Assembly: GCA_003511885.1 (NCBI GenBank) | Contig: DOIX01000329.1 | Coordinates: forward strand, 13,571 to 33,101 | Direction of reading: 5' to 3' | DNA from: Cyanobacteria bacterium UBA11153 | Lineage (GTDB): Bacteria; Cyanobacteriota; Cyanobacteriia; Cyanobacteriales; Coleofasciculaceae | DNA length: 19,531 nt | The notes under the pieces: generated by a model | Seen by the model: only the letters and a program-made list of their open reading frames with translations | What the model was told of the DNA's origin: nothing | Database searches by the model: none | Made by a program: the position numbers and the translations under genes | In this document: positions 8,843 through 16,538 of the stretch, in pieces | How the letters are laid out: every line of letters begins with the position of its first letter | How positions within the stretch are numbered: the first letter of the stretch is position 1

Positions 8843-9114
8843 GATGGAGAGTTTCATCAGACAGCAGCTTATCAAATCAGGGTAAGGGGCTAGGAGCTAG
8901 GGAAAAAATCTGGGTAGGAGCTGAAGCCTCACTAACAAAGGGGCGCGATTGCCTGATTGCACGAGCGAAGCTGCTCGCACTCTAAACGTTACCATTTTGG
9001 AAACCACGCCCTCTCACAGGAGGGAGAGCAATTATAACTAAGTATTACAGAGAGAAACCTTTCACTATGGTTTTGGCTCTAAATGACAGTCACTATGACT
9101 GGAGGAGAGATAGC
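8843..9114. other. Intergenic region with short repeats
   Basis: About 270 bp between the phosphatase and the VWA gene hold two tandem heptamers (GGGGCTA, GGAGCTA; 8886-8899) and a small palindrome around 8963-8978 (CGAGC..GCTCG with GAAGCT between). Neither makes a convincing terminator. No gene is seen apart from the 48-nt upstream extension of the next frame, which I do not accept as coding. Confidence 0.5.
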
Positions 9115-10839
9115 ATGAATTCTCGACAACAAGGGATGGCATCCAGTGCCCGAAGAGCGATCGCAAAGCGCTGCGGGAAGCAAATCGCGATTTTCGGATT
9201 AGCGACAATCTTGGGACAGCTTACAGTTGCTTGTGACTCTAGCAGTCAAGGAGGTTCCTCACCAGACACAGTACAACTGCAAAAATCTGAAAATCAACCT
9301 GCGTCGGAAGCTGTACCTGCCCCAAAATCTGCACCTGCTAAAGTAGCCACACTCAATAAATCAGTACCCAGTTCAAATCCTACAGTTAAAGAAAATGCTA
9401 TCCCCGAAGAATCCAGAGGAGAAACTTACGATAGTATTGAAGAAAATCCCTTTCTCATTGCCAAAAACAATCCCCTATCCACCTTTTCCATAGACGTAGA
9501 TAAAGGATCGTACAGTAATATTAGACGCTTTATCAATCAATATCAATATCCACCCAAAGACGCAGTAAGAATTGAAGAACTAATTAACTATTTTCCCTAT
9601 CAATACCCCCAACCCACAGGAGATAAACCATTTTCCATTAACACAGAAGTATCCGAAGCCCCATGGAATCCCAAACACCAACTAGTCCAGATTGGCTTAC
9701 AAGGAAAATCCATCTCTAACGAAAAATTACCTCCCAGTAACCTAGTCTTCCTGATAGACGTATCTGGCTCTATGGAAGATACAAATAAATTACCATTACT
9801 GAAATCAGCATTTCGATTACTAGTTAACGAATTGCGAGACATAGACAAAGTAAGCCTAGTCGTCTACGCAGGTTCAGCCGGAGTCGTCTTACCCCCAACA
9901 CCAGGGAATCAAAAAAGTACCATATTAGCAGCCATTGATAAACTCCAAACGGGAGGTTCAACAGCCGGAGGAGAAGGAATTAAACTTGCATATAAACTTG
10001 CCCAAGATAATTTTATTAAATCTGGCAATAATCGTGTCATTCTTTCTACCGATGGCGACTTTAATGTTGGAGTATCTAGCGACAGTGAATTAGTAAGACT
10101 GATTGAAGAAAAACGAGAGGGGGGAGTTTTCCTTACCGTCTTAGGAGTTGGAGAAGGAAACTTACAAGACTCAAAAATGGAAAAACTAGCAGATAAAGGC
10201 AATGGAAACTATGCTTATATCGATAACCAACTCGAAGCAAAAAAAGTCCTAGTTAAAGAAATGGGAGGAACACTCCTTACCATTGCCAAAGATGTAAAAA
10301 TTCAAGTAGAATTTAACCCCACCAAAGTCCAAGCTTATAGACTAATTGGTTATGAAAATCGGAAACTGGCAAACCCAGACTTCAACGACGACAAAAAAGA
10401 TGCCGGAGAATTAGGATCTGGACATTCTGTCACCGCATTGTATGAAATTATTCCTGTAGGAGTACAAAGTGACGTTAAACTATCCGATACCGATGCGCTA
10501 AAATATCAAAAGAGTACAGTAGACCAAACAGCATATCAAAGTAACGAGTTGATGCAGGTGAAGTTACGGTATAAAGCACCCAACGGGACAACCTCTCAAT
10601 TAATTACTCAGCCAGTAGTTGATACTGGGGTGAAATTAGCCCAAGCCTCTGATAACTTTAAGTTTGCAGCAGCAGTGGCAGAGTTTGGGATGGTTTTGAG
10701 GGAATCGCAATATAAGGGCAATGCTAATTTTGGTGAAGTTTTGCGGTTGGCTAGTGAGTCTCAGGGTGAGGATTTAGATGGGTATCGGGCGGAGTTTGTT
10801 AGATTGGTGAAGGGGGCTGAGTCTTTGGGGAAGAGGTAG
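9115..10839 (+). CDS. Lipoprotein with von Willebrand A domain (YfbK-like)
   Basis: The 574-residue product has an N-terminal signal with a good lipobox (LTVAC; Cys about residue 40), so it is probably a lipoprotein. A Ser/Pro/Ala-rich linker follows. Next comes the YfbK-type N-terminal domain (NPLSTFSIDVDKGSYSN onward, about 110-170), a VWA domain with MIDAS residues DVSGS (about 213-217) and STDGD (about 310-314), then the C-terminal domain usually found in this family (about 390-570). VWA domains bind partner proteins through a metal ion; no specific role is established for this group. An ATG 48 bp upstream (9067) is in frame, but GGAGG at 9101-9105, 9 nt before the ATG at 9115, favours the shorter form. 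Coding-strand composition changes from A+C-rich to strongly G+T-rich over the last 250 bp. Confidence 0.88.
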   Translation: MNSRQQGMASSARRAIAKRCGKQIAIFGLATILGQLTVACDSSSQGGSSPDTVQLQKSENQPASEAVPAPKSAPAKVATLNKSVPSSNPTVKENAIPEESRGETYDSIEENPFLIAKNNPLSTFSIDVDKGSYSNIRRFINQYQYPPKDAVRIEELINYFPYQYPQPTGDKPFSINTEVSEAPWNPKHQLVQIGLQGKSISNEKLPPSNLVFLIDVSGSMEDTNKLPLLKSAFRLLVNELRDIDKVSLVVYAGSAGVVLPPTPGNQKSTILAAIDKLQTGGSTAGGEGIKLAYKLAQDNFIKSGNNRVILSTDGDFNVGVSSDSELVRLIEEKREGGVFLTVLGVGEGNLQDSKMEKLADKGNGNYAYIDNQLEAKKVLVKEMGGTLLTIAKDVKIQVEFNPTKVQAYRLIGYENRKLANPDFNDDKKDAGELGSGHSVTALYEIIPVGVQSDVKLSDTDALKYQKSTVDQTAYQSNELMQVKLRYKAPNGTTSQLITQPVVDTGVKLAQASDNFKFAAAVAEFGMVLRESQYKGNANFGEVLRLASESQGEDLDGYRAEFVRLVKGAESLGKR

Positions 10840-10885
10840 GTTTTTTTTACGGGTTAATTGGTGGGGTGTTTTGGTGTTTATTTTT

Positions 10886-10927
10886 AACACAGAGGTGCGC
10901 AGAGGTTTCACAGAGCTACGCAGAGGG
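10886..10927. repeat. Degenerate tandem repeat of (A)CGCAGAGG type
   Basis: ACACAGAGGT, GCGCAGAGGT, TTCACAGAGC and TACGCAGAGG follow one another, about four degenerate 10-mers. CGCAGAGG arrays are frequent between genes in cyanobacteria. A related array in opposite orientation lies at 12380-12422. Confidence 0.65.
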
Positions 10928-10972
10928 TTGGTGGGGAGTTTTTAGTTTAGTTAAGGATTTTTGGAGGTTTTT

Positions 10973-12271
10973 ATGTTGTGGAAAGTTTTGGTTTCGATGG
11001 TGGTAGTTGGGAGTGTTGGTTTTGGGTTTTCTGGTTTGGGTTGGGCGGATACTTCTGTGGATGCGATGGTGCGACAGGTGGTGTCGGAAAAGCCGGAAGA
11101 ATCGGAAAGTGCGATCGCTAGTTTACGACATGAAGGGGAAAAGGGATTGGCAGAGTTTTTGGCTGTGTATGGGAAGGAGTTGGATAATCCGAAAATTCGG
11201 CTGGTTTTGGATCGGATTTGTCAGCAGCGGGATTGTTATGCTTCTCAATTATTTTGGTATACGGATTTAGAGGAGGCGAAGGCGGCGGCGAAGGCGAGTG
11301 GGAAACCGATTCTCTCTTTACGGTTATTGGGGAATTTAGATCGAGATTTGAGTTGTGCTAATAGTCGCTTTTTCCGGGTGGTACTCTATCCGAATACTGA
11401 AGTATCGCAGGTATTGCGGGATAAATTTATTTTACACTGGGAATCCGTCCGTCCTGTCCCTAAAGTTACCATAGATTTTGGTGATGGTCGTCAGCTAGAG
11501 AGAACGATTACTGGTAACAGCATTCACTATATATTAGATGGAGACGGTCGGATTATTGATGCTTTACCTGGATTATACGGACCGCAAGCCTTTTTACGGG
11601 AATTAGCACAAGCTGAAACCGCAACCAAAGAAACAAACAAACTCCCCGCCGGAGAAAGAGACAACTACCTCCGTCAATATTATCGCGATCGCCTCGCCAC
11701 AATTCAAGCCAACTGGAAACAAGACTTATCCACATTAGGGATAACACCCCCCAACCAATTACTAGAAATTCCCAGCAATATTCCCACCGCAGCCGAAGCA
11801 AGCCAACGCGCCATATCAAAAATGTATGTAGAAAATCCCCTCCTCACAGCCATCACAGGTAATCAAACAACACTCACAAACGCCACCAACGAAACAGCCT
11901 GGACCAAACTCGCCCAACTCCATAACCAAGACGCAAAAATTGACAACAATAGTCAAAATCTGATGCGTAACAAAAACCCCCAAGCCTATAATATAACCGG
12001 AAAAAACATCACACCCGGTTCCCCCCAAGATCCCCTCGTCTCCATCATCAACAAATTCCAATCCCTCATCGCCCTAGATACCGTAAAAAACCAATACCTC
12101 CTCCAACCCCAAATCTACACATGGCTGCTCGAACTTCCCAACCAAAACATCAATAACTTCAACGAACTAGTCTACACCCAACTCTTCCTCACCCCCAGCA
12201 CAGATCCTTGGCTAGGACTACTTCCCAGCGACAGTTACAGCGCCATCGAAAACGAAGGAATAACCCAATAA
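10973..12271 (+). CDS. Exported protein of unknown function with a thioredoxin-fold-like region
   Basis: The 432-residue protein starts with a clear signal peptide (cleavage near GWA|DTS, about residue 25). Residues about 90-205 look like a thioredoxin-like fold: a helix before GKPILSLRLLGNL, then FRVVLYPNTEVSQVLRDKFI and HYILDGDGRIIDALPG. There is no CxxC in the expected active-site place, so redox activity is doubtful; two cysteines lie just before it (CQQRDC). The C-terminal half is rich in Asn, Gln and Thr, with no domain recognised. GGAGG at 10963-10967 lies 5 nt before the ATG at 10973; a TTG four codons earlier overlaps that site and was rejected. The 5' half is extremely G+T-rich (87% in 10981-11040) and the 3' half A+C-rich (25% G+T in 11881-11980), an abrupt change within one gene. 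It follows the VWA gene by 133 bp. Confidence 0.7.
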   Translation: MLWKVLVSMVVVGSVGFGFSGLGWADTSVDAMVRQVVSEKPEESESAIASLRHEGEKGLAEFLAVYGKELDNPKIRLVLDRICQQRDCYASQLFWYTDLEEAKAAAKASGKPILSLRLLGNLDRDLSCANSRFFRVVLYPNTEVSQVLRDKFILHWESVRPVPKVTIDFGDGRQLERTITGNSIHYILDGDGRIIDALPGLYGPQAFLRELAQAETATKETNKLPAGERDNYLRQYYRDRLATIQANWKQDLSTLGITPPNQLLEIPSNIPTAAEASQRAISKMYVENPLLTAITGNQTTLTNATNETAWTKLAQLHNQDAKIDNNSQNLMRNKNPQAYNITGKNITPGSPQDPLVSIINKFQSLIALDTVKNQYLLQPQIYTWLLELPNQNINNFNELVYTQLFLTPSTDPWLGLLPSDSYSAIENEGITQ

Positions 12272-12448
12272 TTATTAGTTATTTGTTATTAGTTGTTGAT
12301 TGTTAGCAGTAAATTAGCTTACTTCCCCCAACCAAAAAAAATCTCAAAAAAACCCAACACCCAACCAAAAACCCTTATAAACCCTTTGCGAACCTTTGCG
12401 CTAACCTTTGCGAACCTTTGCGTTAAAAAAACCAAACCAATAACCCCC
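12272..12448. other. Short intergenic region with AT-rich and CTTTGCG repeats
   Basis: The left part (about 12270-12303) is a run of ATTATTAGTT/TGTTATTAGTTGTTGATTGTTAG-like degenerate repeats; a similar run lies near 17426-17458. The right part carries the AACCTTTGCG array (12380-12422). An in-frame extension of the kinase upstream to TTG at 12293 would have to read through both repeats and is rejected. Confidence 0.55.
12380..12422. repeat. Tandem repeat of AACCTTTGCG (4 copies)
   Basis: AACCCTTTGCG, AACCTTTGCG, then CT, AACCTTTGCG and AACCTTTGCG. On the opposite strand the unit reads CGCAAAGGTT, one base different from the CGCAGAGGTT unit at 10886-10927. The two arrays therefore form an inverted pair around the 10973-12271 gene. 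Confidence 0.75.
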
Positions 12449-13813
12449 ATGAACCCCATCCCCAACTATAAAATAGAACAACAACTCGGACACAACAAAA
12501 GCGGTGGACGAGTCACCTACCTAGCCACCCAAACCCAAAACCAAAACCCCGTAGTCATCAAACAATTTCAATTCGCCAAAACCGGAACAACCTGGTCAGA
12601 TTTCGACGCACACCAACGGGAAATTTCCCTCCTCCAAAACCTCAATTCCCCCAACATTCCCAAATACCTCGATGCTATCGAAACACCCGATGGTTTTTGC
12701 CTAATTCAAGAATATAAACCAGCACCTTCCCTCGCCATACCCCAACCCTTTACCCCGCAAGAAATCAAAGAAATTGCGATCGCAGTTTTAGAAGTTCTGG
12801 TTTACCTCCAACAACAAATCCCCCCCATCATCCATCGCGATATTAAACCTGAAAACATTCTCGTCGAACATTCCCCCCAAATTAAAATATATTTAGTCGA
12901 TTTCGGTTTAGCCCGCAGCCTCGATAGTGAAATGGCAGCTAGCACCGTAGTTAAAGGTACGCTAGGATTTATGCCACCGGAACAAATCTTTAATCGTAAA
13001 TTGACAGAAGCTTCCGATTTATATAGTTTAGGTGCAACGCTAATTTGTCTCCTGACAAATACTAAATCTACAGATATTGGTAATTTGATGGATGAATCCT
13101 ATCGCCTCCATTTTAAACCCTTAATATCTGGTTTAAATCCCCAGTTTATTAGTTGGTTGGAAAAAATGGTAGCACCCAACCTGAAATATCGCTACCCAAA
13201 TGCAGCCACTGCCCTAAAAGCACTACTATCTATAGAGATAGTAGGGAATGGTTTTAATTTTGGCAAATCGATTGACTGGAAATCAGCTACTAGTCAGTTC
13301 ATGCTCACTAAACTGGTATTGGTGGGGATGGTAACGGTAAGTTTTTTAATAGCGCAAAGGGCAAGCAATACTGTTAGAGAGATTAATTCTGGAGATTATG
13401 TGGGATATTTGCGATGGCTTCGCCCGCCTTTGGCACCGCACGGGCACTGTCCTAAATGCGATTTGCGGGGTACTGACTTACGAGGACTGGATTTGCGCTT
13501 TGTCGATTTAACGGATGCGGATTTAAGAGGTGCTGATTTACGGGGAACGGATTTACAAAATGCTCGGTTACAAAATGCTAATCTAAATAACGCTAATCTC
13601 AACGAGGCTAATCTCCGAGAGGCGGATCTTTATGGTGCTGATTTGAGGAGTTCTTATTTAGAGAGTACTAATCTTGCTCACGCTAATTTAACTGATGCTG
13701 ATTTGCGAGGTGCTTACCTCCAAAATGCTAATTTATTTGGTGTAGATCTTAGGGAGACTAATTTGGAGAGTGCGGATACCACAGGAGCGATTTTACCAGA
13801 TAATTTACCGTAA
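12449..13813 (+). CDS. Ser/Thr protein kinase with membrane segment and pentapeptide repeats
   Basis: The 454-residue product is a Hanks-type kinase. It has a glycine-loop variant LGHNKSGGRVTYLA (13-26), the ATP-contacting lysine in VVIK (K38), catalytic HRDIKPEN (D131, N136), DFG (D151) and the activation-segment end GTLGFMPPEQ (170-179). A hydrophobic segment at about 285-303 probably anchors it in the membrane. CPKC (334-337) leads into about 20 pentapeptide repeats, A(D/N)Lxx type (338-447), which fold as a right-handed quadrilateral helix. The layout matches cyanobacterial SpkB-like kinases. Residues 322-333 are encoded by a palindromic repeat in frame. The start at ATG 12449 is placed 7 residues before the kinase fold. 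The target is unknown. The 5' half is A+C-rich and the 3' half G+T-rich. Confidence 0.92.
   Translation: MNPIPNYKIEQQLGHNKSGGRVTYLATQTQNQNPVVIKQFQFAKTGTTWSDFDAHQREISLLQNLNSPNIPKYLDAIETPDGFCLIQEYKPAPSLAIPQPFTPQEIKEIAIAVLEVLVYLQQQIPPIIHRDIKPENILVEHSPQIKIYLVDFGLARSLDSEMAASTVVKGTLGFMPPEQIFNRKLTEASDLYSLGATLICLLTNTKSTDIGNLMDESYRLHFKPLISGLNPQFISWLEKMVAPNLKYRYPNAATALKALLSIEIVGNGFNFGKSIDWKSATSQFMLTKLVLVGMVTVSFLIAQRASNTVREINSGDYVGYLRWLRPPLAPHGHCPKCDLRGTDLRGLDLRFVDLTDADLRGADLRGTDLQNARLQNANLNNANLNEANLREADLYGADLRSSYLESTNLAHANLTDADLRGAYLQNANLFGVDLRETNLESADTTGAILPDNLP
13411..13447. repeat. Palindromic repeat embedded in the kinase gene
   Basis: GCGATGGCTTCGCCCGCC followed by TTTGGCACCGCACGGGCAC has the look of the dispersed cyanobacterial palindromes that begin GCGATGGCTTCGCCC. 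It encodes RWLRPPLAPHGH in frame between the membrane segment and the CPKC motif of the kinase. The composition differs from the Asn/Leu/Asp-rich sequence on both sides. Confidence 0.55.
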
Positions 13814-13824
13814 TCATTCCCTAG

Positions 13825-13852
13825 GGTGCGTTATGCAGCAAGCTAACGCACC
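13825..13852. repeat. Palindrome after the kinase gene (possible terminator)
   Basis: A perfect 9-bp inverted repeat, GGTGCGTTA (13825-13833) and TAACGCACC (13844-13852), encloses a 10-nt loop, starting 12 bp after the kinase stop. GGTGCGTTA...TAACGCACC palindromes are common between cyanobacterial genes. No T-run follows on either strand, so termination is possible but unproven. Confidence 0.65.
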
Positions 13853-14286
13853 AGCCTATAATTATTGAACAAGATCTAAAATGTCCTTAACAATTTTTGC
13901 ACCTGAATCTCTTGCGCGTAATCGGATAGATTAGAAAATAGTGCAATGGAGCGAAATAGGGTAAAAATTCAAGAAATGTCAGTAGTTCTCCTTTGGATTA
14001 TCCGCAAATAATAGCTGAAACGACGCAATCTCGTCAAGTGTTGAGAATTAATCTTAATAAAAATCTACGATTTTAATAGGGTTTCAGCCATTTTTGCGTT
14101 TATTAATTTATATTAAGAACTTTTATTTGTTAAATTATGTTAACTTTTAGCCTTCCCCCAACCCCTCTAAAAGATTGCCCTGAAAATTCCACCAGCGCAA
14201 CCATAATCTGGTTTGTCCCAAATAGGTTCCCTACCATAATCCTAACTCTACCCCCATGGGTAGAATCAGATTTGAGTTTAGTCGCC
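13853..14286. other. Intergenic region between convergent genes
   Basis: About 430 bp separate the 3' ends of the kinase (+) and the caspase-like gene (-). Overlapping short frames exist on both strands around 14130-14331, but neither has protein-like composition, a ribosome binding site or a recognised family. A spaced 8-bp inverted repeat (GCTGAAAC 14014-14021, GTTTCAGC 14081-14088) lies in an AT-rich part. Nothing else is recognised. Confidence 0.5.
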
Positions 14287-15570
14287 TTATTTATGATTGC
14301 GATCCCAATAACCTCCCTCACAGTTAATTAAACGATCCAGAATCGCGATATTTTCCCGATTCTGAGAATTGCGAATTTTCTGCTCCATCCCAATATAAAT
14401 GAGCTCCATGGATAGGCGAATGAGATAAGTCTGCTGCAACTGTTTGATTTCACCATCTTGACTCAAATTAATCCGATTATTTCCAAAAGATTTACCTGGA
14501 TCCAAATTCAATATTTTAATCAAAGAATTGACAACATAACGCCTTTCTGGAGTAGCCATCCCCAGAAGTTGGTTAAAAGGTAAGGTAAAAATTACATCTA
14601 TATCTGCTTCAGAGGCTTTGCTTCTCAACCAAACTTCAGAAGTAGATATTGGTCTATCTATAGTCTTATCATCTATTTTGGCAAAGGCATGAGCTTCCGC
14701 ATAAGAAACCTTTCCATCTTGGTTATAATCAGCAGAAGTAACTTTTTCACCTGTGCGACTGATGCCACTCAATCCGGCAAAGAAACTGGAACTATAATCG
14801 CGATAGTCTGCCTCATTAACTTCTGGCGTGCAACCAACAGAAGGAAGCTCTTTAATTGTCGCAAAGAAACCACAACGAGTTTGGAGAGCAATGGGATTTT
14901 TGGGATCGCCTCCTTGGTAAATTAAGTTAGCAAAAGAGCCTGAATAACATTGAGCCATCATCGCTACAAAGGAGGTTTGGGGAGGCAATCGATCCAACAT
15001 AGTGGCTAATTCTTTCACGGTTAGCCTTTGTCGATGCCATAAATCAAAAGAATTGTTATGGGGATCTTTCTCATTATAACCCCCATGTCCTGTTAAATAA
15101 AAAAAGATCGATTTATTCGTATTCTGACTTTGCTCCAGCCAACTTTGAAAATTCCTCCGGGTTGCGGAACCATCCAAGCTGGGAATGGTTGGTACTTTAT
15201 ACTGTTCTAATTTTTGCTCGTCAAGATATCTTACTGTAGTTTGCCCATTATTACCATTGGCAAAGAAAATGCCTGCATCTTCTGGATTATAGCCAAAATG
15301 CTGTAAAACACGCTGAAAATAGAGGATATTCTTTTCTAAGGCAATCTCATTATTACAAGGAGAAGAGCCGCCACCCATAACTAAAAAATTAGGATGATTG
15401 AGATTATTCTGAGCAATGACTTCTGATTCGGATTTAATCGGGGAAAGATGCAGCGCTAAACTGGGCAATTGCAGCCCAATTAGGATCCCGGAGGTGAAAC
15501 AAGATAGAAACCGATGGAGGGAAGTAAATTTTGGCATTTGAAAAATTGTGCTTGGTAGAATTTCTGACAT
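14287..15570 (-). CDS. Exported caspase-like cysteine protease (C13/C14-type fold) with an EF-hand-like loop
   Basis: The 427-residue product has an N-terminal hydrophobic signal (about 20-42). The protease-like part follows: FLVMGGGSSP (62-71), the catalytic His in YLTGHGG (H162) and the catalytic Cys in AQCYSGSF (C208), the spacing and context expected of clan CD peptidases. DYNQDGKVSYAE (281-292) fits a calcium-binding EF-hand loop (D, N, D, acidic last position), so calcium control is conceivable but inferred. The C-terminal 110 residues are helical and unassigned. An ATG 11 codons inside (15537) would also keep the signal; neither start has a clear ribosome binding site. The M28 peptidase gene lies 53 bp upstream on the same strand, suggesting co-transcription. 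Confidence 0.78.
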   Translation of the reverse strand: MSEILPSTIFQMPKFTSLHRFLSCFTSGILIGLQLPSLALHLSPIKSESEVIAQNNLNHPNFLVMGGGSSPCNNEIALEKNILYFQRVLQHFGYNPEDAGIFFANGNNGQTTVRYLDEQKLEQYKVPTIPSLDGSATRRNFQSWLEQSQNTNKSIFFYLTGHGGYNEKDPHNNSFDLWHRQRLTVKELATMLDRLPPQTSFVAMMAQCYSGSFANLIYQGGDPKNPIALQTRCGFFATIKELPSVGCTPEVNEADYRDYSSSFFAGLSGISRTGEKVTSADYNQDGKVSYAEAHAFAKIDDKTIDRPISTSEVWLRSKASEADIDVIFTLPFNQLLGMATPERRYVVNSLIKILNLDPGKSFGNNRINLSQDGEIKQLQQTYLIRLSMELIYIGMEQKIRNSQNRENIAILDRLINCEGGYWDRNHK

Positions 15571-15623
15571 TAATACGTATCTCTGAAAACTTTGGACTTA
15601 TGCAAGTGCCCCATCAGCTATCC

Positions 15624-16538
15624 TCACCGCAATCGGCGCAGCCCCTGAATCAAACCTCTACACACACCAGTGAGAAAATCTAAATCCAGAGTCTCAATGC
15701 GATCGCTATTTTGATGATAGTGAGGATTGCGCAAAAAGGCAGTATCAGTTACCATCATCGCCCGATAACCTCGATCCCAGAAGGGTGAACGATCGCTTAA
15801 TCGAGTTTGTGGCGCTATTAATCCTCGATTCAGTACGGGTAACAATTGACTGGGAGTCCCCGTTTTTCGCATATTACCACTCAGGCTAATTAAATCTGGA
15901 ATAGTTGATAAATTACCCACAAACGCAATAAAATTACCGCAATTAGGATAAAAGTATTTTAATCCAGGTGGGTAGGCTTGAGAATGAGGAGATGAATCGC
16001 AGTATCCTAGCATTTCCAAAGACAGCATCAAGCGGAGAGATTCTCCTTTTTGCTTTAAATACGCTGCATATTCTTCACTGCCCAATAGCCCGTATTCTTC
16101 CATGTCGAAAGCCACTATTCTCACAGGATAATTTAATGGTTTAGTATCAAATTCTCTAGCTAATTCTAACAATACGGCAACACCTGTACCATTGTCATCT
16201 GCACCAGGGCTTCCGGGTACAGCGTCGTAGTGCGCGCCAATTAAAATAGGGGCAAACCTAACCCCCCAGCCCCCTTCCCTGCGAGGGAAGGGGGAGTTAG
16301 ACTCCCCTCTCCTTCCAGGGGAGGGTTTGGGGAAGGGGTTTCCAGGTAAATTTAAAATCAAATTTTGATGAGTTTTGCCCCGCACCTGAAACTCATGGAT
16401 TTCCACTTCTCCGTATTCTGCTAATTGCTCGCGGATATATTGCTGTACGAAGAAATATCCTGCTGTATTAAGATAAGGATCGCGATCGCAAACTATTTCC
16501 TTCAGGTGTCCTTCCAAGCGCTGTTTGAGCTTATCCAT
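15624..16538 (-). CDS. M28-family zinc peptidase carrying an in-frame repeat insertion
   Basis: The 304-residue protein is an M28-type metallo-aminopeptidase-like enzyme with two zinc ions expected. Visible ligands and motifs are GAHYDAVPGSPGADDNGTG (H103, D105, D115), AFDMEEYGLLGSEEY (E147, E148) and NPHYHQNSD near the C-terminus (H273/H275). No signal peptide is seen, so it is probably cytosolic. Residues 67-95, just before the first zinc ligand, are Pro/Gly/Arg-rich (NPFPKPSPGRRGE...) and are encoded by a palindromic repeat (16254-16340). Removing that segment joins ILNLPG to APILIGAHYD as in ordinary family members. The ATG at 16538 is preferred over the TTG directly before it; GGAG lies 10 nt upstream of the ATG. 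Confidence 0.9.
   Translation of the reverse strand: MDKLKQRLEGHLKEIVCDRDPYLNTAGYFFVQQYIREQLAEYGEVEIHEFQVRGKTHQNLILNLPGNPFPKPSPGRRGESNSPFPRREGGWGVRFAPILIGAHYDAVPGSPGADDNGTGVAVLLELAREFDTKPLNYPVRIVAFDMEEYGLLGSEEYAAYLKQKGESLRLMLSLEMLGYCDSSPHSQAYPPGLKYFYPNCGNFIAFVGNLSTIPDLISLSGNMRKTGTPSQLLPVLNRGLIAPQTRLSDRSPFWDRGYRAMMVTDTAFLRNPHYHQNSDRIETLDLDFLTGVCRGLIQGLRRLR
16254..16340. repeat. C/G-rich palindromic repeat inserted in the M28 peptidase gene
   Basis: The segment holds a perfect 11-bp hairpin, CCCCCTTCCCT (16270-16280), loop GCG, AGGGAAGGGGG (16284-16294). A second hairpin is CTCCCCT (16302-16308) with AGGGGAG (16317-16323). The outer ends, AACCCCCC and GGGGAAGGGGTT, are also roughly complementary. 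It resembles the AACCCCCCAGCCCCC-type intergenic repeats widespread in filamentous cyanobacteria. At 87 bp (29 codons) it keeps the reading frame. Confidence 0.85.

Noticed and set aside
9067..9114. Upstream start for the VWA lipoprotein
   Set aside because: The ATG at 9115 has a GGAGG at proper spacing and gives a more normal signal peptide.
12293..12448. N-terminal extension of the kinase from a TTG
   Set aside because: It would translate two repeat arrays, and the kinase fold begins right after the ATG at 12449.
9115..13813. VWA protein, thioredoxin-like protein and kinase considered as one new signalling or defence system
   Set aside because: Gaps of 133 and 177 bp are filled with repeats, no shared partner domains are seen and no defence-type effector is present; adjacency alone is too weak.
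14014..14088. Spaced GCTGAAAC/GTTTCAGC considered as a CRISPR or terminator trace
   Set aside because: Only one pair exists, 59 bp apart, with no direct repeats of CRISPR length and no cas genes.
14130..14331. Short overlapping frames on both strands between kinase and caspase-like gene
   Set aside because: They mirror each other, lack ribosome binding sites and show no recognisable protein features.
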